From Thermostichus vulcanus str. 'Rupite' (GTDB taxonomy: Bacteria > Cyanobacteriota > Cyanobacteriia > Thermostichales > Thermostichaceae): a DNA stretch of 64,000 nt. The notes beneath the pieces were generated by a model, which saw only the letters and a list, made by a program, of their open reading frames with translations, ran no database searches and had not been told where the DNA came from. Location: the NCBI RefSeq assembly GCF_022848905.1, contig NZ_JAFIRA010000015.1, positions 1-64,000 of the forward strand, written 5' to 3'. The translations under genes were made by a program, and so were the position numbers. Below, one piece after another: positions 28,608 to 38,719 of the stretch (position 1 is its first letter; every line of letters begins with the position of its first letter).

Positions 28608-30419
28608 ATGGGCAAAGTCATCGGGATCGACCTAGGCACCACCAACAGCTGTGTGGCGGTCTTGGAGGGCGGACAACCTGTCGTGATTACCAATGCCGAA
28701 GGAGGTCGCACAACCCCCAGTATCGTCGGATTTGCCAAAAATAATGCGCGACTGGTGGGGCAATTGGCCAAGCGGCAGGCCGTCACCAATGCCGAAAACA
28801 CCGTGTTCAGCGTCAAACGCTTTATTGGGCGCACCTTTGCTGAAACCGAAGCAGAGCGTCTGCGGGTTCCCTATAAGGTGATCCCCGGTCGCGACAACAT
28901 GGTGGAAGTGGCCATCCAAGATCGGGCCTACACGCCGCAGGAGATCTCCGCCATGATTCTGCAAAAGCTGAAGGCGGATGCCGAAGCCTATCTGGGAGAA
29001 CCCGTCACCCAAGCGGTGATCACCGTTCCTGCCTACTTTACCGATGCTCAGCGACAGGCCACCAAAGATGCCGGTACCATTGCCGGGTTGGAGGTGCTGC
29101 GCATCATCAATGAGCCGACGGCTGCTGCTTTAGCTTATGGGTTAGACAAGCAGGATCAGGATCTGTGTATTTTGGTTTTTGACCTCGGGGGGGGCACCTT
29201 CGATGTCTCTGTCTTGCAACTGGGCAGTGGCGTATTCGAGGTACGGGCAACTGCCGGCAACAACCACCTGGGGGGCGATGATTTCGACCAAAAAATTGTC
29301 GATTGGCTCACCCGCGAATTCATGAACATGGAGGGGATCGACCTCTCGCAAGATCGCATGGCCCTACAACGGATGCGGGAAGCTGCCGAGAAAGCCAAGA
29401 TTGAACTCTCCAGCACCCAAGCCACCTCCATCAACTTGCCTTTTATCACCGCCGACGACTCTGGCCCCAAGCACTTGGAAGTGGAGTTGACCCGAGGCAA
29501 ATTTGAGGAATTGGTGCGGGATCTGGTGGAAGCAACCGTAGAGCCAACCGAGCAAGCCCTCAAAGATGCTGGAATTTCTGCAGAAAGCATCGATAAAGTT
29601 TTGTTGGTGGGGGGATCCACCCGCATTCCTGCCATTCAAGAAAAGATCAAGCAGATTTTCAAAGGCAAAACCCCCGATCGCTCGGTTAACCCCGATGAGG
29701 CAGTCGCCCTCGGAGCCGCTATCCAGGCAGGGGTGATGGGTGGAGAAGTCAAAGATCTGCTCTTGCTAGACGTGATTCCCCTCTCCATTGGGGTGGAAAC
29801 CTTGGGAGGGGTTTTTACCCGTATCATCGACCGCAACACCACTGTACCCACCAGCAAGACCCAAATTTTCTCCACAGCTACGGATGCCCAAAGTGTGGTG
29901 GAGATCCATGTTTTGCAAGGGGAGCGAGCCATGGCCCGAGACAACAAAACCCTGGGGCGCTTTCAACTGACCGGGATCCCGCCTGCTCCTCGCGGGGTAC
30001 CCCAGATCGAGGTGTCTTTTGATATCGATGCAAACGGGATTTTGAAAGTGTCTGCCCGCGAAAAAGGTACTGGCATTGAGCAGAGTGTCAAGATCACCAA
30101 CAATGGTGGCTTGAGCAGCACCGAGATCGAGCGGATGCGCCGGGAAGCTGACGCTTATGCCGAAGAGGACCGACGCCGACAACAGGTGGTAGAAGCCCGC
30201 AACCAATCCGATGCCCTACTCTACAACTACGACAAAACCTTGGAAGAACATGGTAACCGACTCAGTGAAGCCCGGCTGGAGCGGGGAGCCTACATGGCGG
30301 GCACATTGAGGGCATTGCTGGCAGATGATAACGTAGATTTAGCAACTTTACGGAATGCAATGGAAGATCTGCGGGTCGTCCTCCTGGAGATGGGTAGCGA
30401 GATCTATGGCACTCGCTGA
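28608..30419 (+). CDS. dnaK: Chaperone protein DnaK, short C terminus
   Basis: The 603-residue Hsp70 starts [22 protein letters not shown]. It has the second phosphate motif [14 protein letters not shown], the adenosine motif [14 protein letters not shown], the linker [14 protein letters not shown] and a substrate domain with [22 protein letters not shown]. It ends in the lid at [11 protein letters not shown], about 30 residues shorter than the usual DnaK. The flexible Gln/Gly-rich tail and acidic terminal motif are missing. It works with GrpE and DnaJ encoded beside it. No CIRCE element (TTAGCACTC-N9-GAGTGCTAA) was seen in the 288-base gap before it. Confidence 0.95.
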   Translation: MGKVIGIDLGTTNSCVAVLEGGQPVVITNAEGGRTTPSIVGFAKNNARLVGQLAKRQAVTNAENTVFSVKRFIGRTFAETEAERLRVPYKVIPGRDNMVEVAIQDRAYTPQEISAMILQKLKADAEAYLGEPVTQAVITVPAYFTDAQRQATKDAGTIAGLEVLRIINEPTAAALAYGLDKQDQDLCILVFDLGGGTFDVSVLQLGSGVFEVRATAGNNHLGGDDFDQKIVDWLTREFMNMEGIDLSQDRMALQRMREAAEKAKIELSSTQATSINLPFITADDSGPKHLEVELTRGKFEELVRDLVEATVEPTEQALKDAGISAESIDKVLLVGGSTRIPAIQEKIKQIFKGKTPDRSVNPDEAVALGAAIQAGVMGGEVKDLLLLDVIPLSIGVETLGGVFTRIIDRNTTVPTSKTQIFSTATDAQSVVEIHVLQGERAMARDNKTLGRFQLTGIPPAPRGVPQIEVSFDIDANGILKVSAREKGTGIEQSVKITNNGGLSSTEIERMRREADAYAEEDRRRQQVVEARNQSDALLYNYDKTLEEHGNRLSEARLERGAYMAGTLRALLADDNVDLATLRNAMEDLRVVLLEMGSEIYGTR

Positions 30420-30429
30420 AGTCTATCTT

Positions 30430-30449
30430 CAGGGGAAGATGCGCCCCTG
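30430..30449 (+). other. Small hairpin between dnaK and dnaJ
   Basis: CAGGGG (30430-30435) and CCCCTG (30444-30449) form a six-pair stem with an eight-base loop just after the dnaK stop. No T-run follows, so termination is doubtful. It could act in mRNA processing or partial attenuation before dnaJ. Confidence 0.35.
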
Positions 30450-30549
30450 TTCCATCGCTTGCGGGCTTGTTCCGGCAAGAGGGCTGTTGCACCGCCTGCC
30501 AGGTTGCGTTGTTGATCGTATTTGATCTTTATCCCTCTGAAGCGCTTCT

Positions 30550-31734
30550 ATGGCTCGTGACTACTACGAAATTTTGGGGGTTAGCCGTGATAGCTCCAAA
30601 GAAGATATCAAGCGAGCTTATCGACGGTTGGCTCGTAAGTATCACCCCGATGTCAACAAGGAGCCCGGTGCTGAGGATCGCTTCAAGGAGATCAACCGCG
30701 CCTATGAAGTGCTCTCCGACAACGAAATGAAAGCCCGTTATGACCGCTTCGGGGAGGCGGGCTTGGGAGGAGCTGCGGCTGCAGCGGGTGGCTTCCAGGA
30801 TTTTCCCGGCATGGGGGGCTTTGCCGATATCTTCGAGAGCTTTTTCACCAACTTCGCTGGGGCGGGCACGGGTTATACCCGTAGTCGCAATGGCCCGGTG
30901 CGAGGAGATGATCTGCGCTTTGACCTGAAATTGGAGTTTCTGGAGGCGATCTTCGGGGGAGAAAAGCAAATTCGCATCAGCCACCTGGAAACTTGTACTG
31001 TGTGTGGGGGCAGTGGGGCAAAACCGGGTACCGATGTGAAAACCTGTCCAACCTGTGGGGGAAGTGGGCAAGTGCGGCGGGCAACTCGCACTCCGTTTGG
31101 GAGCTTTACCCAAGTGTCCGTTTGCCCCACCTGTTCCGGTTCTGGCCAAGTTGTGGAGGAGGTTTGCTACCACTGCAACGGCGAAGGCTTAGCCCAAACC
31201 ACCAAGAAATTGCGCATTAATATCCCGGCGGGGGTGGATAGTGGTACCCGCTTGCGGGTGTCTGGAGAAGGGGATGCCGGTCGTCGCGGTGGCCCACCTG
31301 GGGATCTGTACGTCTACCTGTTTGTGGAGGCAGATCCCGACTTCCAGCGGGATGGTCTAACCATTTTGTCGGAAGTGCGTGTGAGCTATTTGCAAGCCAT
31401 TTTGGGGGCAAAAGTCTCGGTGCCCACCGTGGACTCAAAGGCAGGTCTGGAGGAGGAAGTGGAGCTGACGATTCCCGCCGGATCCCAACCTGGTACCGTG
31501 CTGACCCTGGAGGGTAAGGGAGTGCCTCGTATTGGCAACTCGGTAGCCCGTGGGGATCACCAGCTCACCCTTGTGGTGGAGATCCCGACTCGCATTAGCG
31601 CCGAAGAGCGAGAACTGCTGATGCGCTTAGCGGAATTACACGGAGAACGGATCAACAAACGGGATGGTTTCTTGGGGGGTTTGCTGCGAGGACTTGCCCA
31701 AATGCCCGGTAACCGGGAGCGTGAAGAGGAATGA
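30550..31734 (+). CDS. dnaJ: Chaperone protein DnaJ
   Basis: The 394-residue type I Hsp40 has a J domain with HPD at 32-34 ([11 protein letters not shown]), a Gly/Phe/Ala-rich linker at about 70-115, and four CxxCxGxG-type zinc repeats from about 149 to 216 ([32 protein letters not shown]). The C-terminal substrate domains follow ([31 protein letters not shown]). It stimulates DnaK ATPase activity and delivers clients. Its stop overlaps the next start by four bases (31731-31734). Confidence 0.96.
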   Translation: MARDYYEILGVSRDSSKEDIKRAYRRLARKYHPDVNKEPGAEDRFKEINRAYEVLSDNEMKARYDRFGEAGLGGAAAAAGGFQDFPGMGGFADIFESFFTNFAGAGTGYTRSRNGPVRGDDLRFDLKLEFLEAIFGGEKQIRISHLETCTVCGGSGAKPGTDVKTCPTCGGSGQVRRATRTPFGSFTQVSVCPTCSGSGQVVEEVCYHCNGEGLAQTTKKLRINIPAGVDSGTRLRVSGEGDAGRRGGPPGDLYVYLFVEADPDFQRDGLTILSEVRVSYLQAILGAKVSVPTVDSKAGLEEEVELTIPAGSQPGTVLTLEGKGVPRIGNSVARGDHQLTLVVEIPTRISAEERELLMRLAELHGERINKRDGFLGGLLRGLAQMPGNREREEE

Positions 31735-32012
31735 CGTCAGAGATCGGTTTTTCCACTGGCTCTTCCCCAGTAATCAAGTCTGTTCTCGATCAACGCGGGA
31801 TCCCTTGTCCCCTAAACTATGTGCGGGCCAAGTTGCGGCTGGAACGGATGGCTCCAGGAGATCTGCTGGAACTCTGGCTGGATGCTGGGGAACCTCTAGA
31901 GCAGGTGCCCAATAGCTTAGCCATGGCTGGACATCAGATTGAGAAGCAACAGGCAGCGCCAGAAGGGCATTACATTCTCTGGGTCCGTCGAGGCACCCCT
32001 GAGTCTGTATGA
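31731..32012 (+). CDS. TusA/SirA-family sulfur-carrier-like protein
   Basis: The 93-residue protein has the family signature [19 protein letters not shown], with Cys26 in the CP motif that carries persulfide in TusA proteins, and a following beta-alpha-beta pattern ending HYILWVRRG. The ATGA overlaps with dnaJ upstream and rsgA downstream make it part of a tightly coupled unit. In E. coli TusA relays sulfur for tRNA thiolation. The role here is inferred. The dnaK-dnaJ-tusA-rsgA order recurs in cyanobacteria as far as I recall. Confidence 0.85.
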   Translation: MTSEIGFSTGSSPVIKSVLDQRGIPCPLNYVRAKLRLERMAPGDLLELWLDAGEPLEQVPNSLAMAGHQIEKQQAAPEGHYILWVRRGTPESV

Positions 32013-33130
32013 ACCTGCAAACACCTGTTTCGTCAAAGGGTGATGTTCCCGGCACCTACATCGGTTGGGTGCGAGCGGTACAAGCCAATTTTTATCGAGT
32101 ACGGCTTGATCCTGCTTTAGTGGCTGCAGACTCCCATTTAGACCTTCCCGCCCCTGATGAAAAATCAACTCCAGCCGAGATTCTCTGTACCCGTCGGGCC
32201 AAGTTAAAAAAAACCAGGCAACAGGTGATGGTGGGAGACTGGGTGGAGGTAAGCCTTTCCCCTGGGGTTGGGGATCTCTGGCCAGAACAGGGGGTCATCG
32301 AAGGGATCCTACCGCGACGGACTCAGCTGCATCGACCGGCTATTGCCAATTTGACCCAAACCTTGGTGGTAATGGCTCTAGCAGAGCCTGCCCCAGATCC
32401 CCATTTGCTCAATCGTTTGCTGGTGCAGGCAGAAGCTAGCCAGTTACGAGTGCAGGTGATTCTGAACAAAGCCGATTGTGTGGATCCGGCTGTGGCTGTG
32501 TCTTGGATGAATCGGGTGCAGAGTTGGGGATACGCTCCCTTGCTAGTCAGTGTTCGCACAGGCTTGGGGATCCCGGCACTACTGGAGCGGTGTCGGCAGC
32601 AAATTTCAGTGGTGACAGGCCCTTCGGGAGTGGGAAAATCCAGTTTGCTCAATCGGATATTGCCAGATGCTCAGTTGGCTACCCAGGCCGTTTCTGGGCG
32701 GTTGCGTCAGGGTCGGCACACCACCCGTCATGTGGAGCTGTTTCCGCTGCCAGAGGGCGGTTGGATCGCCGATTCTCCAGGCTTTAATGCCCTAGAAGGG
32801 ATCCCGCTAGTTCATCCTGTGCAACTGATTCAGTGTTTCCCGGAGGTACGGGATCGCTTAGGTCACTGCCAGTTTCGAGATTGTTTGCACGATCAAGAAC
32901 CGGGCTGCAGGGTTCGGTATCCGGAATGGGAACGGCATTCACTTTATCTGGAACTGTTACAAGAAGTTCAGGAACTACAACAGGGGGAAGGAGGATCTAT
33001 ACCGGCCCGTCAAGAGCCTAGAGATGGCAGCGAAAAAAAAATTCCTCCTCGCCATCGCCACCTCTCCCGCCGGTACATTCGCCAAACCTTCCACAGTCAA
33101 AAACTAGACTCTCTGGGGTCAGAAAAATGA
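32009..33130 (+). CDS. rsgA: Small ribosomal subunit biogenesis GTPase RsgA
   Basis: The 373-residue circularly permuted GTPase has an OB-fold N-terminal domain, then NKADC (G4) ahead of the P-loop GPSGVGKSSLLN (about 205-216) and G3 DSPGFN. The C-terminal zinc knuckle (about 276-306) is CFPEVRDRLGHCQFRDC followed by HDQEPGC. RsgA checks late 30S maturation. A poorly conserved basic tail (RHRHLSRRYIRQ) ends the protein. It starts inside the end of the tusA-like gene (ATGA, 32009-32012). Confidence 0.95.
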   Translation: MNLQTPVSSKGDVPGTYIGWVRAVQANFYRVRLDPALVAADSHLDLPAPDEKSTPAEILCTRRAKLKKTRQQVMVGDWVEVSLSPGVGDLWPEQGVIEGILPRRTQLHRPAIANLTQTLVVMALAEPAPDPHLLNRLLVQAEASQLRVQVILNKADCVDPAVAVSWMNRVQSWGYAPLLVSVRTGLGIPALLERCRQQISVVTGPSGVGKSSLLNRILPDAQLATQAVSGRLRQGRHTTRHVELFPLPEGGWIADSPGFNALEGIPLVHPVQLIQCFPEVRDRLGHCQFRDCLHDQEPGCRVRYPEWERHSLYLELLQEVQELQQGEGGSIPARQEPRDGSEKKIPPRHRHLSRRYIRQTFHSQKLDSLGSEK

Positions 33131-33238
33131 GGGTTCTGGTGAAAATTGTCAATGATCTTCATGCTTGTCGTACAGCCCTAAGTTCGTCGTACTCTGGAGA
33201 TGCAAATCATCCAATGCCAAATATCTGGAGGAGTGCTT

Positions 33239-33970
33239 ATGTCAACATCTAAAGTTTCTGGGGGACACCCGGGATCCCTGACGCAAAAGGGACGCCAGCT
33301 CTTCTCCGGTCTTTTGGCTTCGACGTTGGTTTTGGCCGGCTGTGGAGGAGGAGGAGGGGGTACGGTTCCACCGCCCTTGGTTAATGTTTGCCAACAAGCC
33401 TTTAACCCGCAGCTTTTCGCCTCTATTGGCTTGCAACGGCAGGGGGATAGCCGCAGTGGAACTCTTGGGCCAAACAGCCTGCTGGAGTTCTACTTTGATG
33501 GTGCTGGCAATTTGCAAAATGCGCGGACAAATCCTCCCCCGGCGGGTACGTTCACCTTCTTTTCTGATGCTTTCCTCTACTTCCCTTCCGCTGCCAATGT
33601 AACTGGGGTAACGATTCGCCTCACCAGCCCTGTCTTTGATCCGTTGTTGCAAATTGGGGGCTTTGACAGCAACCGCACCTTGGATCGGGATCTCATTTTT
33701 GTGAATGATGATGCCGCTCCCGGCAACTTCACCATCTCTGAGCTGACCATTCCTGTCCGTCAAGACCGATGCTATTTGGTACAAGTACAAAGCTACTGGG
33801 CTCAGAATGCTTCCCCAACAGCTGGCCCGGGTAGCCCAGGACGGGGTGCCTTCACCCTTCAGGTTGTCAGTGAAACGTTTGCAGCTCCTCCTCCTCGCCC
33901 TCAACAGCAGCAGAAACCTCCCAGTGAAGCTGGCGGTGGTGGTGATCGAGGGGGCGGCATCGGTATTTGA
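33239..33970 (+). CDS. Predicted lipoprotein with PPC-like beta domain
   Basis: The ATG at 33239 follows a good GGAGG; an upstream in-frame ATG at 33200 lacks one. The 243-residue protein has a lipobox LVLAGC with Cys35, then a Gly spacer and a beta-rich domain (LGPNSLLEFYFDGAGNLQ, TIRLTSPVFDPLLQIGG, RDLIFVNDDAAPGNFTI, CYLVQVQSYWA). The domain resembles pre-peptidase C-terminal (PPC) domains. The end is Pro/Gln/Gly-rich. It should be attached to a membrane, facing the periplasm. A terminator follows. Confidence 0.75.
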   Translation: MSTSKVSGGHPGSLTQKGRQLFSGLLASTLVLAGCGGGGGGTVPPPLVNVCQQAFNPQLFASIGLQRQGDSRSGTLGPNSLLEFYFDGAGNLQNARTNPPPAGTFTFFSDAFLYFPSAANVTGVTIRLTSPVFDPLLQIGGFDSNRTLDRDLIFVNDDAAPGNFTISELTIPVRQDRCYLVQVQSYWAQNASPTAGPGSPGRGAFTLQVVSETFAAPPPRPQQQQKPPSEAGGGGDRGGGIGI

Positions 33971-34032
33971 CCCCGCCCTGGATCCCTCTCAATAACGGGA
34001 TCTCCTGGAAAACAAACAATCAACATAGAAAA

Positions 34033-34065
34033 GCCCGGGATCCCTACTCAATCCTGGGCCTTTTT
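34033..34065 (+). terminator. Rho-independent terminator after the lipoprotein gene
   Basis: GCCCGGGAT (34033-34041) pairs with ATCCTGGGC (34051-34059), with one G-T pair and a nine-base loop, followed by a C and TTTTT at 34061-34065. An A-run precedes the stem, so it could also act weakly on the convergent kinase transcript. The left arm includes a GGGATCCC palindrome. Confidence 0.85.
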
Positions 34066-34161
34066 ATTGGAGCCTGCTGCCATCTGGTCAGAGCACTGGG
34101 AAGTCAGGCGAATCAGTGACTATTGGTTCCCAAGCCTCAGGAACTGAACGCCACAGATGTT

Positions 34162-36687
34162 CTAGCCCTGACGAGTTAGGGTAATCGGAAAACTTGCGCT
34201 ACCACAGGTGGCTGTGCCGCGAATGGAGCGCCCATCTGGGCTGACGGTACCACTCCAGGTAACGTTCGGGGTGCCAGCTCCACCGGCTCTGCCACTGACA
34301 GAAAATTGGTTGTTACTGAACTGGCCACTGCGCTCTCGAAAACTGGGAGAAGCAATGCTGATTTGGTCTCCATTGTGGCTGATGGAAACCGTTTCTCGTA
34401 CCCCGCTTGCGGAATTGACTCGACAGGTGGATCCCTGCCAGGCAAAAGATCCTCCCTCGTAAACCCACTGACCACTCAGGGCAAGCTCGACTACAGGTGT
34501 AGGCGTTGCAGGGGTAGGTGTGATGACCGGTGGGGGAGCGGGCGTTGGAGTCGGGGGAGGAGTGGGGGGAAGAAGAGGGGTAAATGTGGGGATAGGGGTG
34601 GGTGGAGGTGTTGGGGGAGCCGGAGTCAGCGTTGAGGTGGGTTGAGGGGGCGCCGGAGTGGGGGTCGGGGTGGGCGTGGGGGTCGGGGTCGGTGGGGGTG
34701 TTGGAGTAGGTGTTGCTACGACAGGGGTAGGCGTTGGGGTAGGGACTGGCGGTGGAGTTGGGGTACAGCGAGGCACAAGTTGCTGGCGATACTCTTCCAA
34801 TCGAGCTTGTTGATCCGGGTAATCCTGCAAAATCCGCTGAATGAAATCCAGAGCAGGCTGACAATTGCGGTTGGTCACCGCTTCGTTTGCCAACTGATCC
34901 AGGCGCTGATAATACTCTGCCAAGGGTGTTGGGGTCGGCGTCGGAGCGGGAGTCGGGGGCGGTGGAGTAGGTGTAGGGGGTGGAGTGGGGGTCGGCGTAA
35001 TTTCGGGAGTAGGTTCTGGCGTAGGGGTTAAGGTTACTTCCGGTGTGGGGGTTGGGATGACTTCAGGTGTTGGAGTGGGAGAGGGGGTGACAACTGGAGT
35101 CGGGGTAGGTTCGGGTTCATCCTCGATATCAATGACGGTAGGGCGTGGCCAGAGGAAAAAGGCCGCCAACAGAGCGACAACACCCAGGGATCCCCCTGCC
35201 AAGATCCACTTCAGACCGTTGGCGGAGGACTGTTGCAATACCGTCTTTGCTTGTGGCGCCCGCAGCGGGTGGGTGCGAGGGGTATCGGAGATGGGCGGTG
35301 TTTCTGGTGGGGGCGGGGCTGGGGGTGGAGGAACTTGGACAGCAGCACTATCTGCTGGGATGATGGTTGATTCTCCTGATTTGGGTTGCCCCTTGGGTTG
35401 AGATGCGAGGGCTTCAGTTTCCGGCAACGACTTTACAGGGGGATCCGAGAGAATGGGTTCTCGATCGGTGATGTAATAAGGGATCCCTGGCCCCGTAGGG
35501 GGAGAGAAAACCGGTTCGTCCTCAATGAGCTCCAGATCCTGATCGCGGATATCTTCAAACCCCCCCGCAGCAGAGCCTGTATTTCCGAGAGTTCGGAGTG
35601 GTAGTTTAGGGCCGTTGGAGGGAGAAGGTATTGTGGTCGCTTGTCCAGGGGGAGCAGTTGACCCCGTGGGAAGTATTTCTGTGCTGGCCTGGCTTGGAGA
35701 AACTTGGGTAGCGACTGTCAGGTCGTAGGCTTGCAGCAATCGTTCCCCTAGCTCCCGCATAGTTTGGGGTCGTTCATCGGGGTTTTTCTTCAGGCAGTCC
35801 ATCACCACCTCTGCCAAACGAGGTGGGATCGGCTGAGAGGTCGTATCTGGATTGATGTCTATCGGGGTTTCATAGCAATGGGCGTGGATCCAACTGTGCA
35901 GAGAGTCGGTCTCCAGTTGGAAGGGCATCGAGCCAGTGAGCATTTCATAGAGCACCACCCCAAAGGAGTAGATATCAGAGCGGGCATCCAAAGATTTACC
36001 CCGCATTTGCTCTGGAGAAGCATACCGGGCAGTCCCAATAAACCCGCCTCCTTTCTGGGTACCGAGGCTGAGGGTTTGATCCGCTAGAGTCTTGGCCACG
36101 CCAAAGTCGAGGATTTTGAGTTGGGTGGTGGGTTTGCCGTTTTGGAGAATTTGCTCGATGAAGAGGTTGCTGGGCTTAATGTCGCGGTGGATAACCCCAC
36201 GAATTTCACGATCATCTAACTTGGCTTGAAAGGTGTGGGCATAGTACAAACCTTCACAAGCTTGCAGGGCCAAGCGAATGGCTTGTCGAACGGGTAAGGC
36301 GCCTTTGGATCGGATCCATTTAGCCAGATCCTGACCTTTCAGGTACTCCATGACCAAATAGGCTTGCTCACCTTGCTGCCCATGATCCAAAACTTTGATG
36401 ATGCGCGGGTGTTGCCCAAGTAGAGAGCTGACGCGAATCTCTTCAGCAAACCGACGGCGCAAATCGGTTTGAGAATCCCCTCGACCCACCATCATCGGGG
36501 CATACAACACTTTGATAGCAACTTCTTGCCGGTTGTTTTGCAAGTCTAGGGCCCGAAAGACGGATCCCATGCCACCGCCGCCAATCTCCTGTTGCAGTAG
36601 ATAGCGATCGCCCAAAATGCGGTTGGTCAGCTCTGAGGTCATGGCTTTGGACGTTTTAGGAGGGGCAGTTTGGGTGAGGATGTTCAT
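34162..36687 (-). CDS. Membrane-bound Ser/Thr protein kinase (Hanks type) with long Thr/Pro external spacer
   Basis: The 841-residue protein has its kinase domain at about 28-320: Gly loop [14 protein letters not shown] with K59, [19 protein letters not shown] and ARYASPEQM, all intact. A Pro-rich linker follows, then a membrane segment at about 493-511 ([19 protein letters not shown]). The outside part has TP-rich stretches around a 60-residue helical island ([15 protein letters not shown]) and a C-terminal 100-residue beta domain ([21 protein letters not shown]). No PASTA repeats are present. It probably senses an envelope signal and phosphorylates cytoplasmic targets. Another possible start is the ATG at 36642. 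Confidence 0.92.
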   Translation of the reverse strand: MNILTQTAPPKTSKAMTSELTNRILGDRYLLQQEIGGGGMGSVFRALDLQNNRQEVAIKVLYAPMMVGRGDSQTDLRRRFAEEIRVSSLLGQHPRIIKVLDHGQQGEQAYLVMEYLKGQDLAKWIRSKGALPVRQAIRLALQACEGLYYAHTFQAKLDDREIRGVIHRDIKPSNLFIEQILQNGKPTTQLKILDFGVAKTLADQTLSLGTQKGGGFIGTARYASPEQMRGKSLDARSDIYSFGVVLYEMLTGSMPFQLETDSLHSWIHAHCYETPIDINPDTTSQPIPPRLAEVVMDCLKKNPDERPQTMRELGERLLQAYDLTVATQVSPSQASTEILPTGSTAPPGQATTIPSPSNGPKLPLRTLGNTGSAAGGFEDIRDQDLELIEDEPVFSPPTGPGIPYYITDREPILSDPPVKSLPETEALASQPKGQPKSGESTIIPADSAAVQVPPPPAPPPPETPPISDTPRTHPLRAPQAKTVLQQSSANGLKWILAGGSLGVVALLAAFFLWPRPTVIDIEDEPEPTPTPVVTPSPTPTPEVIPTPTPEVTLTPTPEPTPEITPTPTPPPTPTPPPPTPAPTPTPTPLAEYYQRLDQLANEAVTNRNCQPALDFIQRILQDYPDQQARLEEYRQQLVPRCTPTPPPVPTPTPTPVVATPTPTPPPTPTPTPTPTPTPAPPQPTSTLTPAPPTPPPTPIPTFTPLLPPTPPPTPTPAPPPVITPTPATPTPVVELALSGQWVYEGGSFAWQGSTCRVNSASGVRETVSISHNGDQISIASPSFRERSGQFSNNQFSVSGRAGGAGTPNVTWSGTVSPDGRSIRGTATCGSASFPITLTRQG

Positions 36688-36943
36688 ACAATAAACCGAA
36701 TTACTGGGGCTGTCTTGCCCATTCTGGTGGCTGAACTCAGGGATCCTGAACCGACATCTAAGTTATAGAAGGATGCTGGGTTATCGAGGGTGACGGGACG
36801 GGGGGTGTTACCGTGATCGCCCTCACTACTCGGTTGGCGGTTTTCTGTTGAGCTGAGGGGGATTTGCCGGTCACGGTGGCCATCGGGGAGCGGGGAGGGG
36901 ATGATCGATTCTGACTGCTAGGGATCCCAGCACGAGGTGAGCC

Positions 36944-37909
36944 ATGGATTTGGGTTTGGTGGTGATTGCCTATAAAGAAGGGGATCGGGAGAGCAAAGCC
37001 GCTTGTCAGGTGTGTGCCGAACAGTTGCGCCATCGTGGGGTGACGGTGTTAACAGCTCCGACCGGTTTGCACCACAATCCTTACCCGGTGTTTCTGGAGG
37101 CCACTTCCGAACCCATCGATTTGGCGGTGGTGCTGGGGGGAGACGGTTCTGTATTGGCGGCAGCTCGTTTTTTAGCCCCGCATGGGATCCCGATTTTGCC
37201 AATTAAATCCGGGGGTAGGTTGGGCTTTTTGGCTCAGTCGGAACAGGTGTTGCGGCAGGATCCCTGGGATCGCATCCAAGCCGGAGATTTTATTGTGCAG
37301 CCCCGCATGATGTTGCAAGCCCAAATCCTAGAACAACCCCAACTGGGGCAAGGGGATCCCCTACCGACTCGCGGTGAAGGGAAACAGGGCCGCCCGGTCA
37401 GTGAGGTGTACTACGCCCTCAATGAAATGTGCCTCAAGCCGATTAACCGGGAACGGTTGCCCGCCGCGATTATGGAAATTGAGGTGAATGGCGAAATTTT
37501 GGATCAGTACCACGGGGATGGGGTACTGGTCGCTACACCCACGGGATCCACCTCCTATACGCTGGCTGCCAATGGCCCGATTATTGATCCTGCTCTGGAG
37601 GTGATCACCATCACCCCCATCTGTCCCTTGAGCTTATCCAGTCGTCCGATTGTGATCGGTGGCTCGGCCAAGGTGGAAATTTGGCCGCTTTCGGATGCGG
37701 AAGGATTGGCCCGCTTATGGACGGATGGGGTATTAGCGCAGTCGGTCAACCCCGGTCAATGGGTGGAAATTCAACGGGCTCCCACAGCAGCCAAGCTAAT
37801 AATCCTAGAAAACAATCTCTCCTACTTTCGAACCTTACGGGAAAAATTGCAGTGGGCGGGCAGCCGGATTTACATCCCCACCACCAATCACCGTCCCGAT
37901 TGGGGATAA
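36944..37909 (+). CDS. nadK: NAD kinase
   Basis: The 321-residue protein has the GGDGS motif (65-69, VVLGGDGSVLAAARF), then NEMCLKP and YHGDGVLVATPTGSTSYTLAANGPI, the diagnostic NAD-kinase loop. It makes NADP from NAD and ATP or polyphosphate. An insertion with GDPLPTRGEGKQG at about 138-150 is compatible with cyanobacterial forms. It is divergent from the kinase gene upstream, and the 256-base gap between them should hold both promoters. Confidence 0.95.
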   Translation: MDLGLVVIAYKEGDRESKAACQVCAEQLRHRGVTVLTAPTGLHHNPYPVFLEATSEPIDLAVVLGGDGSVLAAARFLAPHGIPILPIKSGGRLGFLAQSEQVLRQDPWDRIQAGDFIVQPRMMLQAQILEQPQLGQGDPLPTRGEGKQGRPVSEVYYALNEMCLKPINRERLPAAIMEIEVNGEILDQYHGDGVLVATPTGSTSYTLAANGPIIDPALEVITITPICPLSLSSRPIVIGGSAKVEIWPLSDAEGLARLWTDGVLAQSVNPGQWVEIQRAPTAAKLIILENNLSYFRTLREKLQWAGSRIYIPTTNHRPDWG

Positions 37910-37974
37910 GTAGATTTTAAGGTTAGCGGGTTAAGGTGACGAAGTTCAACTGGGATCCACAGCGGAGCATACTC

Positions 37975-38613
37975 ATGAGCCTGAGACTCTATCTCCTTAG
38001 ACATGGTGAAACCCCCTACAGCCGTTCTGGTGGGTTTTGTGGGGCTTTGGATCCCGACCTGACTCCAGAAGGGGAGCAGATGGCGGTAGCCTTTGCCACA
38101 GCCTATGCCGGGATCCCTTGGCAAGCCCTTTACGTCAGCCCGATGAAGCGCACCCTAGCTACCCTCCGACCGCTGGCAGAAAAGACAGGCTTAGAGATGC
38201 AAATCCGGGAGGGACTGCGGGAGATCCACTACGGTGAATGGGAAGGCAAAACCCACCCAGAGGTGCGAGACTCCTACACCGAAGACTATCTGCGTTGGAT
38301 GACCGAGCCTGCTTGGAACCCGCCCACAGGCGGCGAAACCGCTGTACAAATTGCTAACCGCGCCATGCCAGTGGTGGCCGAGATCGAGGAAAAATTTACC
38401 GATGGCAACGTGTTGATTGTTTCCCACAAAGCGACGATTCGGGTTATTCTATGTAGCCTACTGGGTATTGATCTGGGCCGCTATCGAGATCGGATTGAAG
38501 TTCTGGCTGCTTCTGTTAGTGTCATTAAGTTTGATCGCTACGGCCCTCTTCTGGAAGTGTTGGGAGAACGCAACTATTTACCTGAATCTTTGCGAGAGAG
38601 AGCGGGTACTTGA
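37975..38613 (+). CDS. Histidine phosphatase (phosphoglycerate mutase-like) family protein
   Basis: The 212-residue protein from the ATG at 37975 begins MSLRLYLLRHGETPYSR with the RHG catalytic motif. LYVSPMKRTLATLRPL, EIHYGEWEGKTHPEV and VLIVSHKATIRVIL (second catalytic His) follow. The family includes cofactor-dependent phosphoglycerate mutases and many small phosphatases such as GpmB and CobC types. The substrate cannot be assigned. A GTG at 37936 is in frame, but the ATG gives the conserved start. It lies 65 bases after nadK and may be cotranscribed with it. Confidence 0.88.
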   Translation: MSLRLYLLRHGETPYSRSGGFCGALDPDLTPEGEQMAVAFATAYAGIPWQALYVSPMKRTLATLRPLAEKTGLEMQIREGLREIHYGEWEGKTHPEVRDSYTEDYLRWMTEPAWNPPTGGETAVQIANRAMPVVAEIEEKFTDGNVLIVSHKATIRVILCSLLGIDLGRYRDRIEVLAASVSVIKFDRYGPLLEVLGERNYLPESLRERAGT

Positions 38614-38719
38614 CCTTTCTCATTCAGGATGAAAAATAGCTTAGAGTTCTAGAGTCAAGAAGTGTCAAGAAATTAAAACGTGCTTCTCCAAAACGGGATT
38701 CTTTTCTAAATAGGCAACC

